From contig NZ_KI912270.1 in the NCBI RefSeq assembly GCF_000243415.2, positions 1,736,001 through 1,800,000 on the forward strand: a stretch of 64,000 nucleotides of DNA, given 5' to 3'. The position numbers were made by a program, and so were the translations under genes. Positions 18,714 through 27,046 of this stretch are shown one piece after another; position 1 is the first letter of the stretch; the number at the start of each line of letters is the position of its first letter. Below the pieces are notes generated by a model. It saw only the letters and a program-made list of their open reading frames with translations. It ran no database searches and was not told the DNA's origin. The stretch is from Mycolicibacterium tusciae JS617. GTDB taxonomy: Bacteria > Actinomycetota > Actinomycetes > Mycobacteriales > Mycobacteriaceae.

Positions 18714-19390
18714 GCCGGCACCTTCGCCCGTGCGCCACGCAACAGATAGACCAGGTCGGGTCGCGAACGTGCCACTGCCATGACGGTGACGGCAGTGATC
18801 AATCCCTCCCCGATGCCGATCAGCGCATGCGTGCCGAACATGTAGCCCGCCACCGTCGGAAGCGATGTGATACCGGCACCGCCGATGGCGTATTCGAGAA
18901 CAAATGCCATTGCCGCACATACCGTTCCGATCAGTGCGGCGATGAACGAGATGACGCCGAGCGCGGGCACCGGCAGATCGGGCGTGCGCCGCCGAGCGAT
19001 CGCGTAGAGCGCGACGGCTGCCGCGTATCCCGCAGCGACGCCGACGACGGCCATGTTGGTGATGTTGGTGCCCAACGCGGTGATCCCGCCATCGGCGAAC
19101 AACAGCGACTGCACGATCAGCACGATCGCGATGCACAGCGCACCCGTGTACGGGCCGACCAGGATCGCCGCGAGCGCGCCGCCGAGCAGGTGTCCGCTGA
19201 CGCCGGGCAATATCGGGAAGTTGACCATCTGCACGGCGAAGATGAAGGCCGCGACGAGGCCGGCGAGCGGCACCGTGCGTTCGTCCAACTCGCTGCGCGC
19301 TTTTACCGCGCACAACCCGACGGCAGCGACAGCGATGGCGCCGAAGATCACCGACGTCTGCGCGTTGACGATGCCGTCGCTCATATGCAT
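18710..19390 (-). CDS. cbiM: cobalt/nickel ECF transporter substrate-binding membrane protein CbiM
   Basis: CbiM is the S-component that binds the divalent metal. Family members use their extreme N-terminus, Met1-His2, plus a later His for metal binding, so the ATG at 19390, giving M-H-M-S-D-G-I-V, is preferred to the frame start seven codons earlier. The later ligand region is visible as ILPGVSGHLLGGALAAILVGP. The 226-residue protein has about seven hydrophobic helices. A cbiMNQO cluster here takes the position of nicT in M. tuberculosis, pointing to cobalt for the nearby B12 genes, though nickel cannot be excluded. It is preceded by a palindrome but no B12 riboswitch. Confidence 0.92.
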   Translation of the reverse strand: MHMSDGIVNAQTSVIFGAIAVAAVGLCAVKARSELDERTVPLAGLVAAFIFAVQMVNFPILPGVSGHLLGGALAAILVGPYTGALCIAIVLIVQSLLFADGGITALGTNITNMAVVGVAAGYAAAVALYAIARRRTPDLPVPALGVISFIAALIGTVCAAMAFVLEYAIGGAGITSLPTVAGYMFGTHALIGIGEGLITAVTVMAVARSRPDLVYLLRGARAKVPA

Positions 19391-19424
19391 GGCGACCGAG
19401 TTCACAACCACCAGGCGAGCCTAG

Positions 19425-19473
19425 AACCCACACCGAACACCTGTCTAGCTGAACACATGTTCATGTGTGGGTT
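19425..19473 (-). promoter_or_regulatory. nested palindromes upstream of cbiM
   Basis: A perfect 16-bp palindrome, ACACATG-TT-CATGTGT, lies at 19453-19468. A second perfect 9-bp inverted repeat, AACCCACAC (19425-19433) and GTGTGGGTT (19465-19473), encloses it and shares GTGT with it, so the two folds are mutually exclusive in RNA. GAACAC also occurs twice (19435-19440 and 19451-19456). The site lies 35-83 bases upstream of cbiM and after the methyltransferase stop. It could be a metal-responsive operator, an attenuator or a terminator; the lack of a T-run argues against a plain intrinsic terminator. Confidence 0.6.
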
Positions 19474-19482
19474 GCAGGCGTC

Positions 19483-20334
19483 CTAACGCTTGGTGGCGGT
19501 GACCAAGAGATACTCGGCCTCCCATACCGCGCGCTGCGCATCGCCGGAGTTCCAGCTGGTCAGGAACTCGAGGAAGTCGGCATCCAGGGCCTCGACCGTC
19601 GCGGGTGCGTCGGCGTTGAACTTGTATGTAGCGATCGTTGGCCCGTAATTGCGCTTCCAGTATTCGCGAAACTCGGCGGGTTCCGTGCAGTGGTCGAGCA
19701 CCACGGTCCGGCGCTGCATCGTCAGATTGGTGACCCGATCGCCGAACAACTCGCGCACGTGGTCCTCCGAACCCCACAGCGGCGCCGGGCTGGCACCGGG
19801 AGGAGGCGGCGGGGCGTACGGCTTCATCGTCTTGAACAGGTTGCCGATGAACCCTTCGGGCGTCCAGTTGATCAGCCCGATCGTCCCGCCGGGCCGAACC
19901 ACGCGAATCAACTCGTCGGCGGCCGCCTGATGATGGGGCGCGAACATCACCCCGACGCAGGAGATCACGGCGTCGAACCCGTTGTCGGCGAACGGCAGCG
20001 CCTCGGCGTCGGCTTCCACCCATTCCAGGTCGACACCGTGTTCTGCCGCAATGCGGCGACCGGCGTCGAACAGTTCGGGCGTCAAATCGCTTGCGGTGAC
20101 GATCGCCCCGGCCTCTGCCGCCGGAATGGCCGCATTGCCCGAGCCGGCCGCGACATCCAAAACCCTGTCCCCCGGGCGTATCCCGGAGGCCTTGACCAGT
20201 TCGGGTCCGAGCGCGGGGATCAGCTCGGCGGCAACGGCGGGGTAGTCGCCCGACGCCCACAGCGCGCGGTGCTTGGCTTTGAGCTCGCGGTCGAGATCAG
20301 GTGACGTCGGCGCCGCTTGTTCGGTACTGCTCAT
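19483..20334 (-). CDS. class I SAM-dependent methyltransferase
   Basis: The 283-residue protein has the SAM-binding motif I VLDVAAGSGNAAIPAAEAG (about residues 48-66), an acidic residue at the end of strand two (TASDLTPELF), the WVEADAEALPF motif II region, and VVRPGGTIGLINWTPEG. This matches the UbiE/methyltransferase-11 type acting on small molecules. A proline run (APPPPPGASPAP) lies before the C-terminal half. The frame continues upstream for 221 codons but the ATG at 20334 has a strong AAGGAGGAACGAG ribosome site, so that start is secure. Substrate unknown. It is on the same strand as cbiM, 92 bases upstream. Confidence 0.88.
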   Translation of the reverse strand: MSSTEQAAPTSPDLDRELKAKHRALWASGDYPAVAAELIPALGPELVKASGIRPGDRVLDVAAGSGNAAIPAAEAGAIVTASDLTPELFDAGRRIAAEHGVDLEWVEADAEALPFADNGFDAVISCVGVMFAPHHQAAADELIRVVRPGGTIGLINWTPEGFIGNLFKTMKPYAPPPPPGASPAPLWGSEDHVRELFGDRVTNLTMQRRTVVLDHCTEPAEFREYWKRNYGPTIATYKFNADAPATVEALDADFLEFLTSWNSGDAQRAVWEAEYLLVTATKR

Positions 20335-20503
20335 CTCGTTCCTCCTTGAAGTTGACCTTAGACGCCACAGTCTTGGCCGAGCAGTTTCGGCAGGATCTCG
20401 GCAAATGTGAAATGTCCTGGTCAGGGCTGGATGATCCGCCACTCCGGCCGCCCTGCGAGGACCTCCGATGTTCCCGCATGCAGTTTGACGTGGGGATTCC
20501 ACG

Positions 20504-20525
20504 GTTGCATCAGGGTCGCTGCAAC
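20504..20525 (+). promoter_or_regulatory. inverted repeat upstream of a secreted-protein gene
   Basis: GTTGCA (20504-20509) and TGCAAC (20520-20525) form a perfect 6-bp inverted repeat with a 10-base spacer, about one helical turn and a half centre to centre. It lies in the 259-base divergent region between the methyltransferase and the secreted protein at 20594. A dimeric repressor or activator site is possible; the sequence alone does not show which gene it would control. Confidence 0.35.
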
Positions 20526-20567
20526 GTCGCCAAGCACAGTTGAGCCCTCGGTGATTAGGCCAACCGT

Positions 20568-20579
20568 TGGCCCACCAAC
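20568..20579 (+). promoter_or_regulatory. leader element TGGCCCACCAAC (copy 1)
   Basis: These 12 bases recur exactly at 21075-21086, in both cases 14-15 bases before the ATG of a small secreted protein and followed by a TAAGGA ribosome site. In this copy CCAAC-C-GTTGG overlaps the element. Confidence 0.55.
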
Positions 20580-20593
20580 CTAAGGAGACAGAA

Positions 20594-20959
20594 ATGACCG
20601 CATTGAAGAACATCGCGTCACTGATCGGGGGCGCGGCCGTTCTCGCCGCGGCCACCATCGGGCTGAGCGCCGGGATTGCCGGCGCCGAACGCGTGTGGGA
20701 CATCGGCGAGTATGACGACTGCATGCGCAAGACAATCAGAGACGTCGACGCGTGCTGCATCATGTCGGGCGGAGAAGTCAGCGAGTCGCAGGGGTGCGTG
20801 GCGCCCGCCGCAATGCAGGTGCCGCAGGATCCGGGATCAGTGCCTACGCGGATCAATACCGGCACGCTGCCCACCGTGGCGACCGATGCGCCGGCCACCA
20901 CCGCGCCTGGCAGCAGGGCCCCTGGCCGCGTGCCATCTGGCGGGGTCGCCGCCCCGTGA
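20594..20959 (+). CDS. small secreted protein, hypothetical
   Basis: The 121-residue product has a clear Sec signal peptide (hydrophobic IASLIGGAAVLAAATIGLSAG, cleavage near IAGA, about residue 29). The mature part begins ERVWDIGEYDDCMRKTIRDVD and contains four Cys within about 26 residues (C41, C52, C53, C66), likely to form two disulfides outside the cell. The C-terminal half is Thr/Pro/Ala-rich and low-complexity. This is the layout of many small mycobacterial exported proteins; I do not recognise a family with known function. The ATG at 20594 has a strong TAAGGAGA ribosome site. Confidence 0.8.
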   Translation: MTALKNIASLIGGAAVLAAATIGLSAGIAGAERVWDIGEYDDCMRKTIRDVDACCIMSGGEVSESQGCVAPAAMQVPQDPGSVPTRINTGTLPTVATDAPATTAPGSRAPGRVPSGGVAAP

Positions 20960-21020
20960 ATAGGCCGCCCCTCGGCCGTTCTGACATCCGTATTCACGGT
21001 TACGCCAGGGTCGTTGAAAC

Positions 21021-21047
21021 CTCTGCGTGCAGAAACTGCACGCAGAG
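21021..21047 (+). terminator. perfect 12-bp hairpin between two secreted-protein genes
   Basis: CTCTGCGTGCAG (21021-21032), loop AAA, CTGCACGCAGAG (21036-21047): a perfect 27-base hairpin 61 bases after one secreted-protein stop and 55 before the next start. No T-run follows, so it may be a Rho-assisted terminator, an mRNA stabiliser or a symmetric operator. Confidence 0.6.
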
Positions 21048-21074
21048 CGACCGTTCCATCACCGGGCCAGATGA

Positions 21075-21086
21075 TGGCCCACCAAC
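21075..21086 (+). promoter_or_regulatory. leader element TGGCCCACCAAC (copy 2)
   Basis: Exact second copy of the element at 20568-20579, 15 bases before the ATG at 21102 and followed by GTTAAGGACAAGGAA. Shared leader sequence in front of two unrelated secreted proteins suggests common control or a copied promoter/leader. Confidence 0.55.
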
Positions 21087-21101
21087 GTTAAGGACAAGGA
21101 A

Positions 21102-21626
21102 ATGAACACAACGAAAACCATTCCACTGATCGCGGCGGCAGCCGCGCTCGCCACCATCGGGCCGACTGCAGGACTCGCTCCGGCGTCCGCGGCCCCGACG
21201 CAGACGCCAGGGACGACTCTGGTTGTCTATCAAGACCCGGACAACGCCGGATATAGCCGGCTGGCGGTGAAGGGCATGTTCCCGATGAACGAGTACGACG
21301 CCCACGGCTTCATCAACAATCTCGAAACCGGCGCGTACCCCGGCGGCATCGACTACGGACTGCACGGCGACGACCCCGACTCGAACGATCGCCTTCTCGG
21401 CAATATGTACGCCTACCGCGGTGCCGCCCCTCGTTCAACGGGCTATCTCACCGCCGAATCGGATGGCATCCACTTCTTCCAAATAATCAGCGTGCCCAAG
21501 AGCCTCCTCAACGAAGACGACGGCGTGTTCGACGACACCGACGAGGTCTACGTCGTGGCGGAATTCGTCGACGGTGATGGTGGAAAGCGGAGCGCCTACA
21601 GCAACCCGGTTTCCGGCACCTTCTAA
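21102..21626 (+). CDS. secreted protein, hypothetical
   Basis: The 174-residue product has a Sec signal peptide (IPLIAAAAALATIGPTAGLAP, cleavage near ASAA, about residue 31). The mature part is about 143 residues, acidic and without cysteine. It begins TTLVVYQDPDNAGYSRLAVKG and contains aromatic/Gly-rich strands such as ESDGIHFFQIISVPKSLL and EVYVVAEFVDGDGG, suggesting a beta-sandwich. I do not recognise a known family; the acidic DDGVFDDTDEVY loop might bind calcium, but that is a guess. The AAGGACAAGGA ribosome site supports the ATG. It is convergent with the AfsR-like regulator gene. Confidence 0.8.
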   Translation: MNTTKTIPLIAAAAALATIGPTAGLAPASAAPTQTPGTTLVVYQDPDNAGYSRLAVKGMFPMNEYDAHGFINNLETGAYPGGIDYGLHGDDPDSNDRLLGNMYAYRGAAPRSTGYLTAESDGIHFFQIISVPKSLLNEDDGVFDDTDEVYVVAEFVDGDGGKRSAYSNPVSGTF

Positions 21627-21682
21627 CCCGGTGGCCGACACGAGCCTGTCCGGTAGGAGTGGCCAGCGCATACCGGGCAGGC

Positions 21683-24538
21683 TCAGCCGTACCTGAGCAA
21701 TGCCGTACGCGCCCGTGCGACGGCCGCGGCTCCACTCAACGCCCCCGACGATTCTTTGGTGAAAAAGTCCGCGGACCCCAGTGGCGACGACCGACCGGCT
21801 GCGAGCAACGCACCGTGAAGCGCCGCAGCGTCCTCTGCGGCTTCGACACGGAGGAGAAACCGGGTCACGTAGCGCAAGTTCAGCCACTGCTGGCTCCAGT
21901 CGCCTACCCGGTCCCAGTGGTCGAGCACCTCGACGAGGGCACGCGCCGCGATCGCGGGGTCACTGTGTACCGCTCGGGTGGCCGCACCTTCCATCAGCGC
22001 GATCCCGTGCCACCAGAAGTTCTGCACCGACGCGGCCAACGCCGCCGCCTCATCGAACAGTGTGAGCGCGCGATCCGGCTCGGACTTCTTGAGTACCAAG
22101 CCCAGCGCGTAGCGCGCCATGGATTGCGCCGTCGGATTCTGGGTCGCCTCAGCAACCGCCATCGACTCCTCTGCAGCGGACACGCCGTCTTCAGGAGTGC
22201 GCAGCGCGGCCTGGCAGATCGCGACGTAGAACAAGGTCCACACCAACCGGATCGGGTCGCCATCCCGGCGCGCGCGCTCTACCTCGCCGTCGTAGTGCGC
22301 GAGGGCGGCCGCCGCGTCGCCCTCATAAAGCGCCACATCAGCGAGGACGTCGGCCGGGTACGCGACACGTCCCGTCCCCCGGCCTGGCACACGTCCCTGC
22401 GCAAGGGCTGCCAGTGACTGTGCGCGCGAAAACTCGCCGCGGTTCCACGCGCCCCGTGCGGCCACGCCGACAGCTGCGGTAAACAGTGGGTGGTCAGAGT
22501 GCGCGAGGACGATCGCCCGTTCCGCCCATCCGGCGGACTCGTAACCGACGCGCAGGTGCGCGAGCTCGGACAGCGACGTGACCAGTCGAAGAGCAAGGTC
22601 GATATCGCGGTCGGCCATCGCGCGCTCGAATGTGGCGCGGAGGTTGTCGTAATCGGGCAGCATCCGCTCAACCCAGGCCCGTTCGTCCGCGCCGTGCATC
22701 CCAGCGGCTGCGCGTTCGACCAACTCGGTGAAGTAAACCGCATGCCGAACGCCGCAACGATCGTCGATGTCGTTGTCCCGCAGACGATCACGGCCATACG
22801 CGCGTAGCGTCTCCAGGACGCCGTAGCGGGTCCGGTCGGTGCCACTGCGCACAGTCACCATCGATTTGTCGACGAGGCCGGTGAGCAATTCGAGGGTGTC
22901 GTCCTCGGTTGCCCCGTCCTCGCCGCACACGCCGTGTGCCGCATCGAGATCGAACCCGCCTGCAAAGACAGACAGCAGCATGAACAGTGACTGCTCGGGT
23001 TCAGCGAGCAGCCGGTAGGACCAGTCGATCGTCGCAGCGAGGCTCTGCTGTCTCGGCAGCGCACCGCGGACCCCACCGCTGAGCAAGCGCAACTTGTCCA
23101 GCCGACGGGCTAGGTCGAGGCTGCTCATCACTCGCATCCGGGCGGCGGCAAGCTCGATCGCGAGTGGCAGGCCGTCGAGCCGCCGGCAGATCTCATCCAC
23201 CGCACCCAGCGGCTCGTGATCGAGGTCGAAGTCCGGCCTGCCGGCCCTGGCCCGATCGGCGAACAACGCGGCGGCATCCTCGACGGTCAGCGGAGGGACT
23301 TGCAGAATCCGCTCCCCCTCAATCCCGAACGCTTCCCTGCTCGTGGCCAACACCGATACCCGCGGGCAGTGCCGAACGATCTGGTCGAGCAAGCGCGCTG
23401 CGGCGTCCAGGACGTGCTCGCAGTTGTCCACCACCAACAGCGACTCGCGCGACCGCAGATAGTCGATCACCGTGGCCTCGATACCGAGGCCCTGTTGTTG
23501 CTGCAACCGCAGCGTGCCCGCAACGGCATGAGTCACCGCAGTGCCGTCTTCGACGGGCGCCAGTTCGCAGAACCACGCGCCGTCCTCGAATCGGTCCTGG
23601 CTGCGTTCGGCCACCTCGAGAGCGAGCCGGGTCTTGCCGACACCACCCACACCGGTGAGCGTGACCAGCGGGCCGTCGACAAGGGCAGCATCGACACGAA
23701 CCACGTCGTCGTCCCTGCCGATGAGTCGGGTTGCGCGCCGGGGCAGACCTCCGCGGGCGCGGGTGCCGACGCGCGCCGACGTAGCGGGTCGCGCGATGGG
23801 AGGGGCCGGGTCACCGTCGAGAATCTGCCGGTGCACCGCTTGAAGCGACGGGCACGGATCGACACCGAGTTCTTCGACAAGCCGCTCGCGCATGGTGCGG
23901 TAGGTATCCAAAGCATCGGCCTGGCGACCATTGCGGTACTGGGCCAGCATCAGCTGGCCGGCCAGGCGTTCATCCAGCGGGTTCGATCGCAGTGATTCGG
24001 CGAGACCGACAAGCAGCGCCCCGTGTCGCCCGATCTTCAGGAGTGCGTCGTTTCGGTCCAGGAGGACCGCCAGATGCTCTGCAGAAAGTGATGTACGCAC
24101 GTCGTTGACCCATGGAGTGTCGAGCGATCCGAACGCCTCGCCGTGCCAGAGTTCCAGCGCTTGATCGAACAGGTGCGCGGCGGCGGCAGGGTCGACGGTC
24201 GCGCGGGCCCGGTTCGCCAATTGCCTGAAACGGTATAAGTCGACCGTCATTGGGTCCGCCGTCAGAACGTATCCCCCCGGCTGGCGGGCGATCTGAACAT
24301 CACCGTCGGTTTCCGCCACCTGACGAAGTCGGGATACATAGGAGGCCAAGGCGTTACGGGCGCGGTAGGGCGGTTCGTCCGCCCAGATCCGGTCGATCAG
24401 CTGGTTCGCCGGAACGGGGCGGTTGACATCGACCAGCAGCGCCGCCAGAACGCACCTCTGACGGGCATGGCCGATGTCGAGCCGCCGCCCGTCGAGGCGG
24501 GCCTCGACGTCGCCGAGTAGCCGGAACTCCACCGTCAC
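21683..24538 (-). CDS. AfsR/SARP-type transcriptional regulator with NB-ARC ATPase and TPR-like region
   Basis: The 951-residue protein has a winged-helix DNA-binding domain (residues 1-95, FRLLGDVEARLDGRRLDIG and YVSRLRQVAETDG) and a bacterial transcriptional activator domain (about 98-242, with YRNGRQADALDTYRTMRERLVEELGVDP). A STAND/NB-ARC ATPase follows with Walker A GVGGVGKT (296-303), LLVVDNCEHVLD as Walker B and RLDGLPLAIELAAARM as the GxP-like motif. The C-terminal third is helical and repeat-like, probably a TPR-type sensor. Such proteins switch on a target operon when a ligand or partner binds. The GTG at 24538 is used; a second in-frame GTG lies two codons on. No dedicated target is obvious nearby. 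Confidence 0.9.
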   Translation of the reverse strand: MTVEFRLLGDVEARLDGRRLDIGHARQRCVLAALLVDVNRPVPANQLIDRIWADEPPYRARNALASYVSRLRQVAETDGDVQIARQPGGYVLTADPMTVDLYRFRQLANRARATVDPAAAAHLFDQALELWHGEAFGSLDTPWVNDVRTSLSAEHLAVLLDRNDALLKIGRHGALLVGLAESLRSNPLDERLAGQLMLAQYRNGRQADALDTYRTMRERLVEELGVDPCPSLQAVHRQILDGDPAPPIARPATSARVGTRARGGLPRRATRLIGRDDDVVRVDAALVDGPLVTLTGVGGVGKTRLALEVAERSQDRFEDGAWFCELAPVEDGTAVTHAVAGTLRLQQQQGLGIEATVIDYLRSRESLLVVDNCEHVLDAAARLLDQIVRHCPRVSVLATSREAFGIEGERILQVPPLTVEDAAALFADRARAGRPDFDLDHEPLGAVDEICRRLDGLPLAIELAAARMRVMSSLDLARRLDKLRLLSGGVRGALPRQQSLAATIDWSYRLLAEPEQSLFMLLSVFAGGFDLDAAHGVCGEDGATEDDTLELLTGLVDKSMVTVRSGTDRTRYGVLETLRAYGRDRLRDNDIDDRCGVRHAVYFTELVERAAAGMHGADERAWVERMLPDYDNLRATFERAMADRDIDLALRLVTSLSELAHLRVGYESAGWAERAIVLAHSDHPLFTAAVGVAARGAWNRGEFSRAQSLAALAQGRVPGRGTGRVAYPADVLADVALYEGDAAAALAHYDGEVERARRDGDPIRLVWTLFYVAICQAALRTPEDGVSAAEESMAVAEATQNPTAQSMARYALGLVLKKSEPDRALTLFDEAAALAASVQNFWWHGIALMEGAATRAVHSDPAIAARALVEVLDHWDRVGDWSQQWLNLRYVTRFLLRVEAAEDAAALHGALLAAGRSSPLGSADFFTKESSGALSGAAAVARARTALLRYG

Positions 24539-24589
24539 GGCCTACAGCCTCCCCCAGACCATCGGATATGTCCGGCGAAACCGCAGCGA

Positions 24590-27046
24590 TTAGCGCCGGA
24601 TTCGCTTGTTGGCCGGGTCGTACAGCGGTCGCAGCGACACCGAGATCGGGTACAACCGACCGCCGACGTTGACCTGGTAGCTGCCGTTCTTCACCCAATC
24701 CGCGTCGACGACACCGCCGTCGGATCTGCGCACGTACGCCAATCCGACACACGCGCCGGTCGTCTCACCCCATGCCGCCGATGTGACCTGCCCCGCCACG
24801 ACGCCGTCGCGCCGAATCAATTCGCCGCCCCACAGCATCGCCTCGGAATCGTCGACCTTGAATCCGACCAACTTGCGGCGCGGCCCCTCGGCCTTGGCCT
24901 TCTCGACGGCTTCGCGACCCAGAAACGCGATGTCGGTCTTGAGCTTGCACGCGAACAGCAGACCGGCCTCGACGGGATTCTCGCTGGGAGTCAACTCCCG
25001 TCCGAATGCGCGGTAACCCTTCTCCAGCCGCAGCGACTCGATGGCGTAGTAGCCGCCGCGCCCGACACCGAACGCTGCTCCCGCCGACATCAGATCCTGA
25101 TAGACCCCGACCGCGAACTCGGCGGGAACATAGAGTTCCCAACCCAATTCGCCGACGTAGGTGATACGCGTCGCGCGCACCGTGGCATATCCGAGCGAGA
25201 TCTGCCGACTGGCACCGAATTCGAAGGCCTCATCGCAGAGATCGGCAGAGGACAGGTTCGCCAGTAGCTCTCGCGATTTGGGACCCATCACACCGAACAC
25301 GGCGTAGGCCGACGTCACGTCGACCAAGGCTGCGTTGGCGCCGGCCGGCAGGTTCGCGCGGATGTGGTCCTTGTCGCGTTCTGTCGTTGCGGCGCTGCTG
25401 ACGATCAGGAATTCCTCGGCAGCGGTTCGGGTGACCGTCACATCCGACTCGTAGGTGCCCCGCTGGTTGAGCATGCCGGTGTATACCGAGCGGCCGACCG
25501 GCACGCCGACGTCCGCGGTGCACAGCCACTGCAGCGCCGCCTCGGCATCCGAGCCTGCCAGGATGTATTTCGAGAACGACGTCTGGTCGAACACGGTGAC
25601 GTTGGTCCGCGTGTTGGACTGTTCAGCCGCCGACCACGGCAGCCAGTTCGGCTTACCCCAGGTGTATTCGATGGCCGGCTCGAGACCGCGGGGGGCGAAG
25701 AAGTTGGCGCGCTCCCACCCCATCCTGCTGCCGAAGTTCGCGTTCGCGGCCTCGATCAGATGGTGCACCGGCGAGCGCCGGAACGGCCGTGCAGTCGTCA
25801 TCTCCCTGTTCGGCCAGGGAATCTCGTAGTGCAACCCAAGGACTTCCGCGACGCGGTCGTGCAGCCACCTGGTGTTGCCGTTGAACGGCGCAAATCGTCG
25901 GATATCGACCCCCGTCAGGTCGCCGGTGGGCGCGCCGTTGACGATCCACTCCGCCAGTGCGCGGCCCGCGCCACCCGCGGTGGCGATACCGACGGAGTTG
26001 AAACCCGCCCCGACGTAGAAGTTTTCGAGCTCGGGCGCCTCGCCGAGGATGAACTGGTTGTCCGGTGTGAAGCTTTCCGGACCGTTGTAGAACTTCTTGA
26101 TTCCCGTCGTTTCGAGCGCGGGAATCCGCAATAGCGCACTGTTCATCAGCACTTCGAAGTGCTCCCAGTCCTCGTCGAGGAGCTGGAACTCGAACGGGTA
26201 CGGGATCTGGTCCGGCGAGACCCACGGCTTGGCCTCGGGTTCGAAGCCGCCGATCACCAGCCCACCGACCTCTTCCTTGAAGTATGTGTAGCCGTCGGGA
26301 TCGCGCAGGATCGGCAGGTCCGGATGCACACCCTCGATGCGCTCGGAGACGACGTAGAAGTGCTCGGCCGAGTGCAGCGGAACGTTGACGCCTGCCATCG
26401 CGCCGACCTGCTTCGCCCACTGGCCGGCGCAGTTGACAACGATCTCGGCCTCGATGTCGCCGGCATCCGTGCGCACGCCGATCACCCGGCCATCAGCGCT
26501 GAGAATGTCACGCACCCTGGTCTTCTCATGGATACGCGCACCGCGCATCCGCGCACCCTTGGCCAGCGCGAAGGTCAGGTCGGTCGGGTTGGCTTTTCCG
26601 TCGCCGGGCAACCAGATCGCTCCAACCAGGTCGTCGACGCGCATCACCGGATAGTGCTCGAGCGCCTGTTCGGGGCTGAGCAGTTCGCATTCCATGTCGA
26701 ACGCCTCGGCGCTCGCGGCGGTGCGGCGCAGCTGCATCATCCGGTCCTCGGTGCGCGCGACTGTCACTCCCCCGCACCGCTTGTAGCCCGCCGACAGCCC
26801 CGTCTCGTTCTCGAGCTCCGCGTAGAGTTGCGTCGAGTACTGGACCAGTCGCGTTGCGCTCTCGGTGGCACGCAGCTGACCAACCAGCCCCGCGGCGTGC
26901 CACGTCGTACCGCTCGACAATTGCCCCTGTTCGAGCAGCACGACATCGCCGATGCCGAGTTTGGTCAGGTGGTAGGCGACGCTGGTGCCGATCACACCGC
27001 CGCCGATGATGACGACGTGGGCGCGGCCGGGAAGCGCGGCCGCCAT
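24590..27046 (-). CDS. FAD-dependent amine oxidoreductase fused to GcvT domain (dimethylglycine/sarcosine dehydrogenase-like)
   Basis: The 818-residue protein has an N-terminal D-amino-acid-oxidase-type FAD domain: VVIIGGGVIGTSVAYHL (about residues 10-26), SGTTWHAAGL near the FAD-linkage site, and GAGFNSVGIATAGGAGRALAEWI. The second half is GcvT-like, with ANFFAPRGLEPAIEY, VFDQTSFSKYILAGSDAE, YVGELGWELYVP and the aminomethyltransferase C-terminal barrel. Relatives oxidise dimethylglycine or sarcosine and pass the methyl carbon to tetrahydrofolate. The ATG at 27046 overlaps the kinase-like stop by one base (TGATG). It is the last gene of the glnA4-led cluster, so the natural substrate may be an amine or N-methyl amino acid formed there; that is inference. 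Confidence 0.88.
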   Translation of the reverse strand: MAAALPGRAHVVIIGGGVIGTSVAYHLTKLGIGDVVLLEQGQLSSGTTWHAAGLVGQLRATESATRLVQYSTQLYAELENETGLSAGYKRCGGVTVARTEDRMMQLRRTAASAEAFDMECELLSPEQALEHYPVMRVDDLVGAIWLPGDGKANPTDLTFALAKGARMRGARIHEKTRVRDILSADGRVIGVRTDAGDIEAEIVVNCAGQWAKQVGAMAGVNVPLHSAEHFYVVSERIEGVHPDLPILRDPDGYTYFKEEVGGLVIGGFEPEAKPWVSPDQIPYPFEFQLLDEDWEHFEVLMNSALLRIPALETTGIKKFYNGPESFTPDNQFILGEAPELENFYVGAGFNSVGIATAGGAGRALAEWIVNGAPTGDLTGVDIRRFAPFNGNTRWLHDRVAEVLGLHYEIPWPNREMTTARPFRRSPVHHLIEAANANFGSRMGWERANFFAPRGLEPAIEYTWGKPNWLPWSAAEQSNTRTNVTVFDQTSFSKYILAGSDAEAALQWLCTADVGVPVGRSVYTGMLNQRGTYESDVTVTRTAAEEFLIVSSAATTERDKDHIRANLPAGANAALVDVTSAYAVFGVMGPKSRELLANLSSADLCDEAFEFGASRQISLGYATVRATRITYVGELGWELYVPAEFAVGVYQDLMSAGAAFGVGRGGYYAIESLRLEKGYRAFGRELTPSENPVEAGLLFACKLKTDIAFLGREAVEKAKAEGPRRKLVGFKVDDSEAMLWGGELIRRDGVVAGQVTSAAWGETTGACVGLAYVRRSDGGVVDADWVKNGSYQVNVGGRLYPISVSLRPLYDPANKRIRR

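Noticed and set aside
18363..19433. A 356-codon minus-strand protein joining cbiM antisense-frame sequence to CbiN
   Set aside because: Only the last 116 codons resemble CbiN; the rest is an out-of-frame reading of cbiM. The ATG at 18713 is the real start.
19391..19482. B12 riboswitch upstream of cbiM
   Set aside because: I looked on the minus strand for the conserved B12 box (GCCACTG and neighbouring GC-rich core) and found none; the region is also too short.
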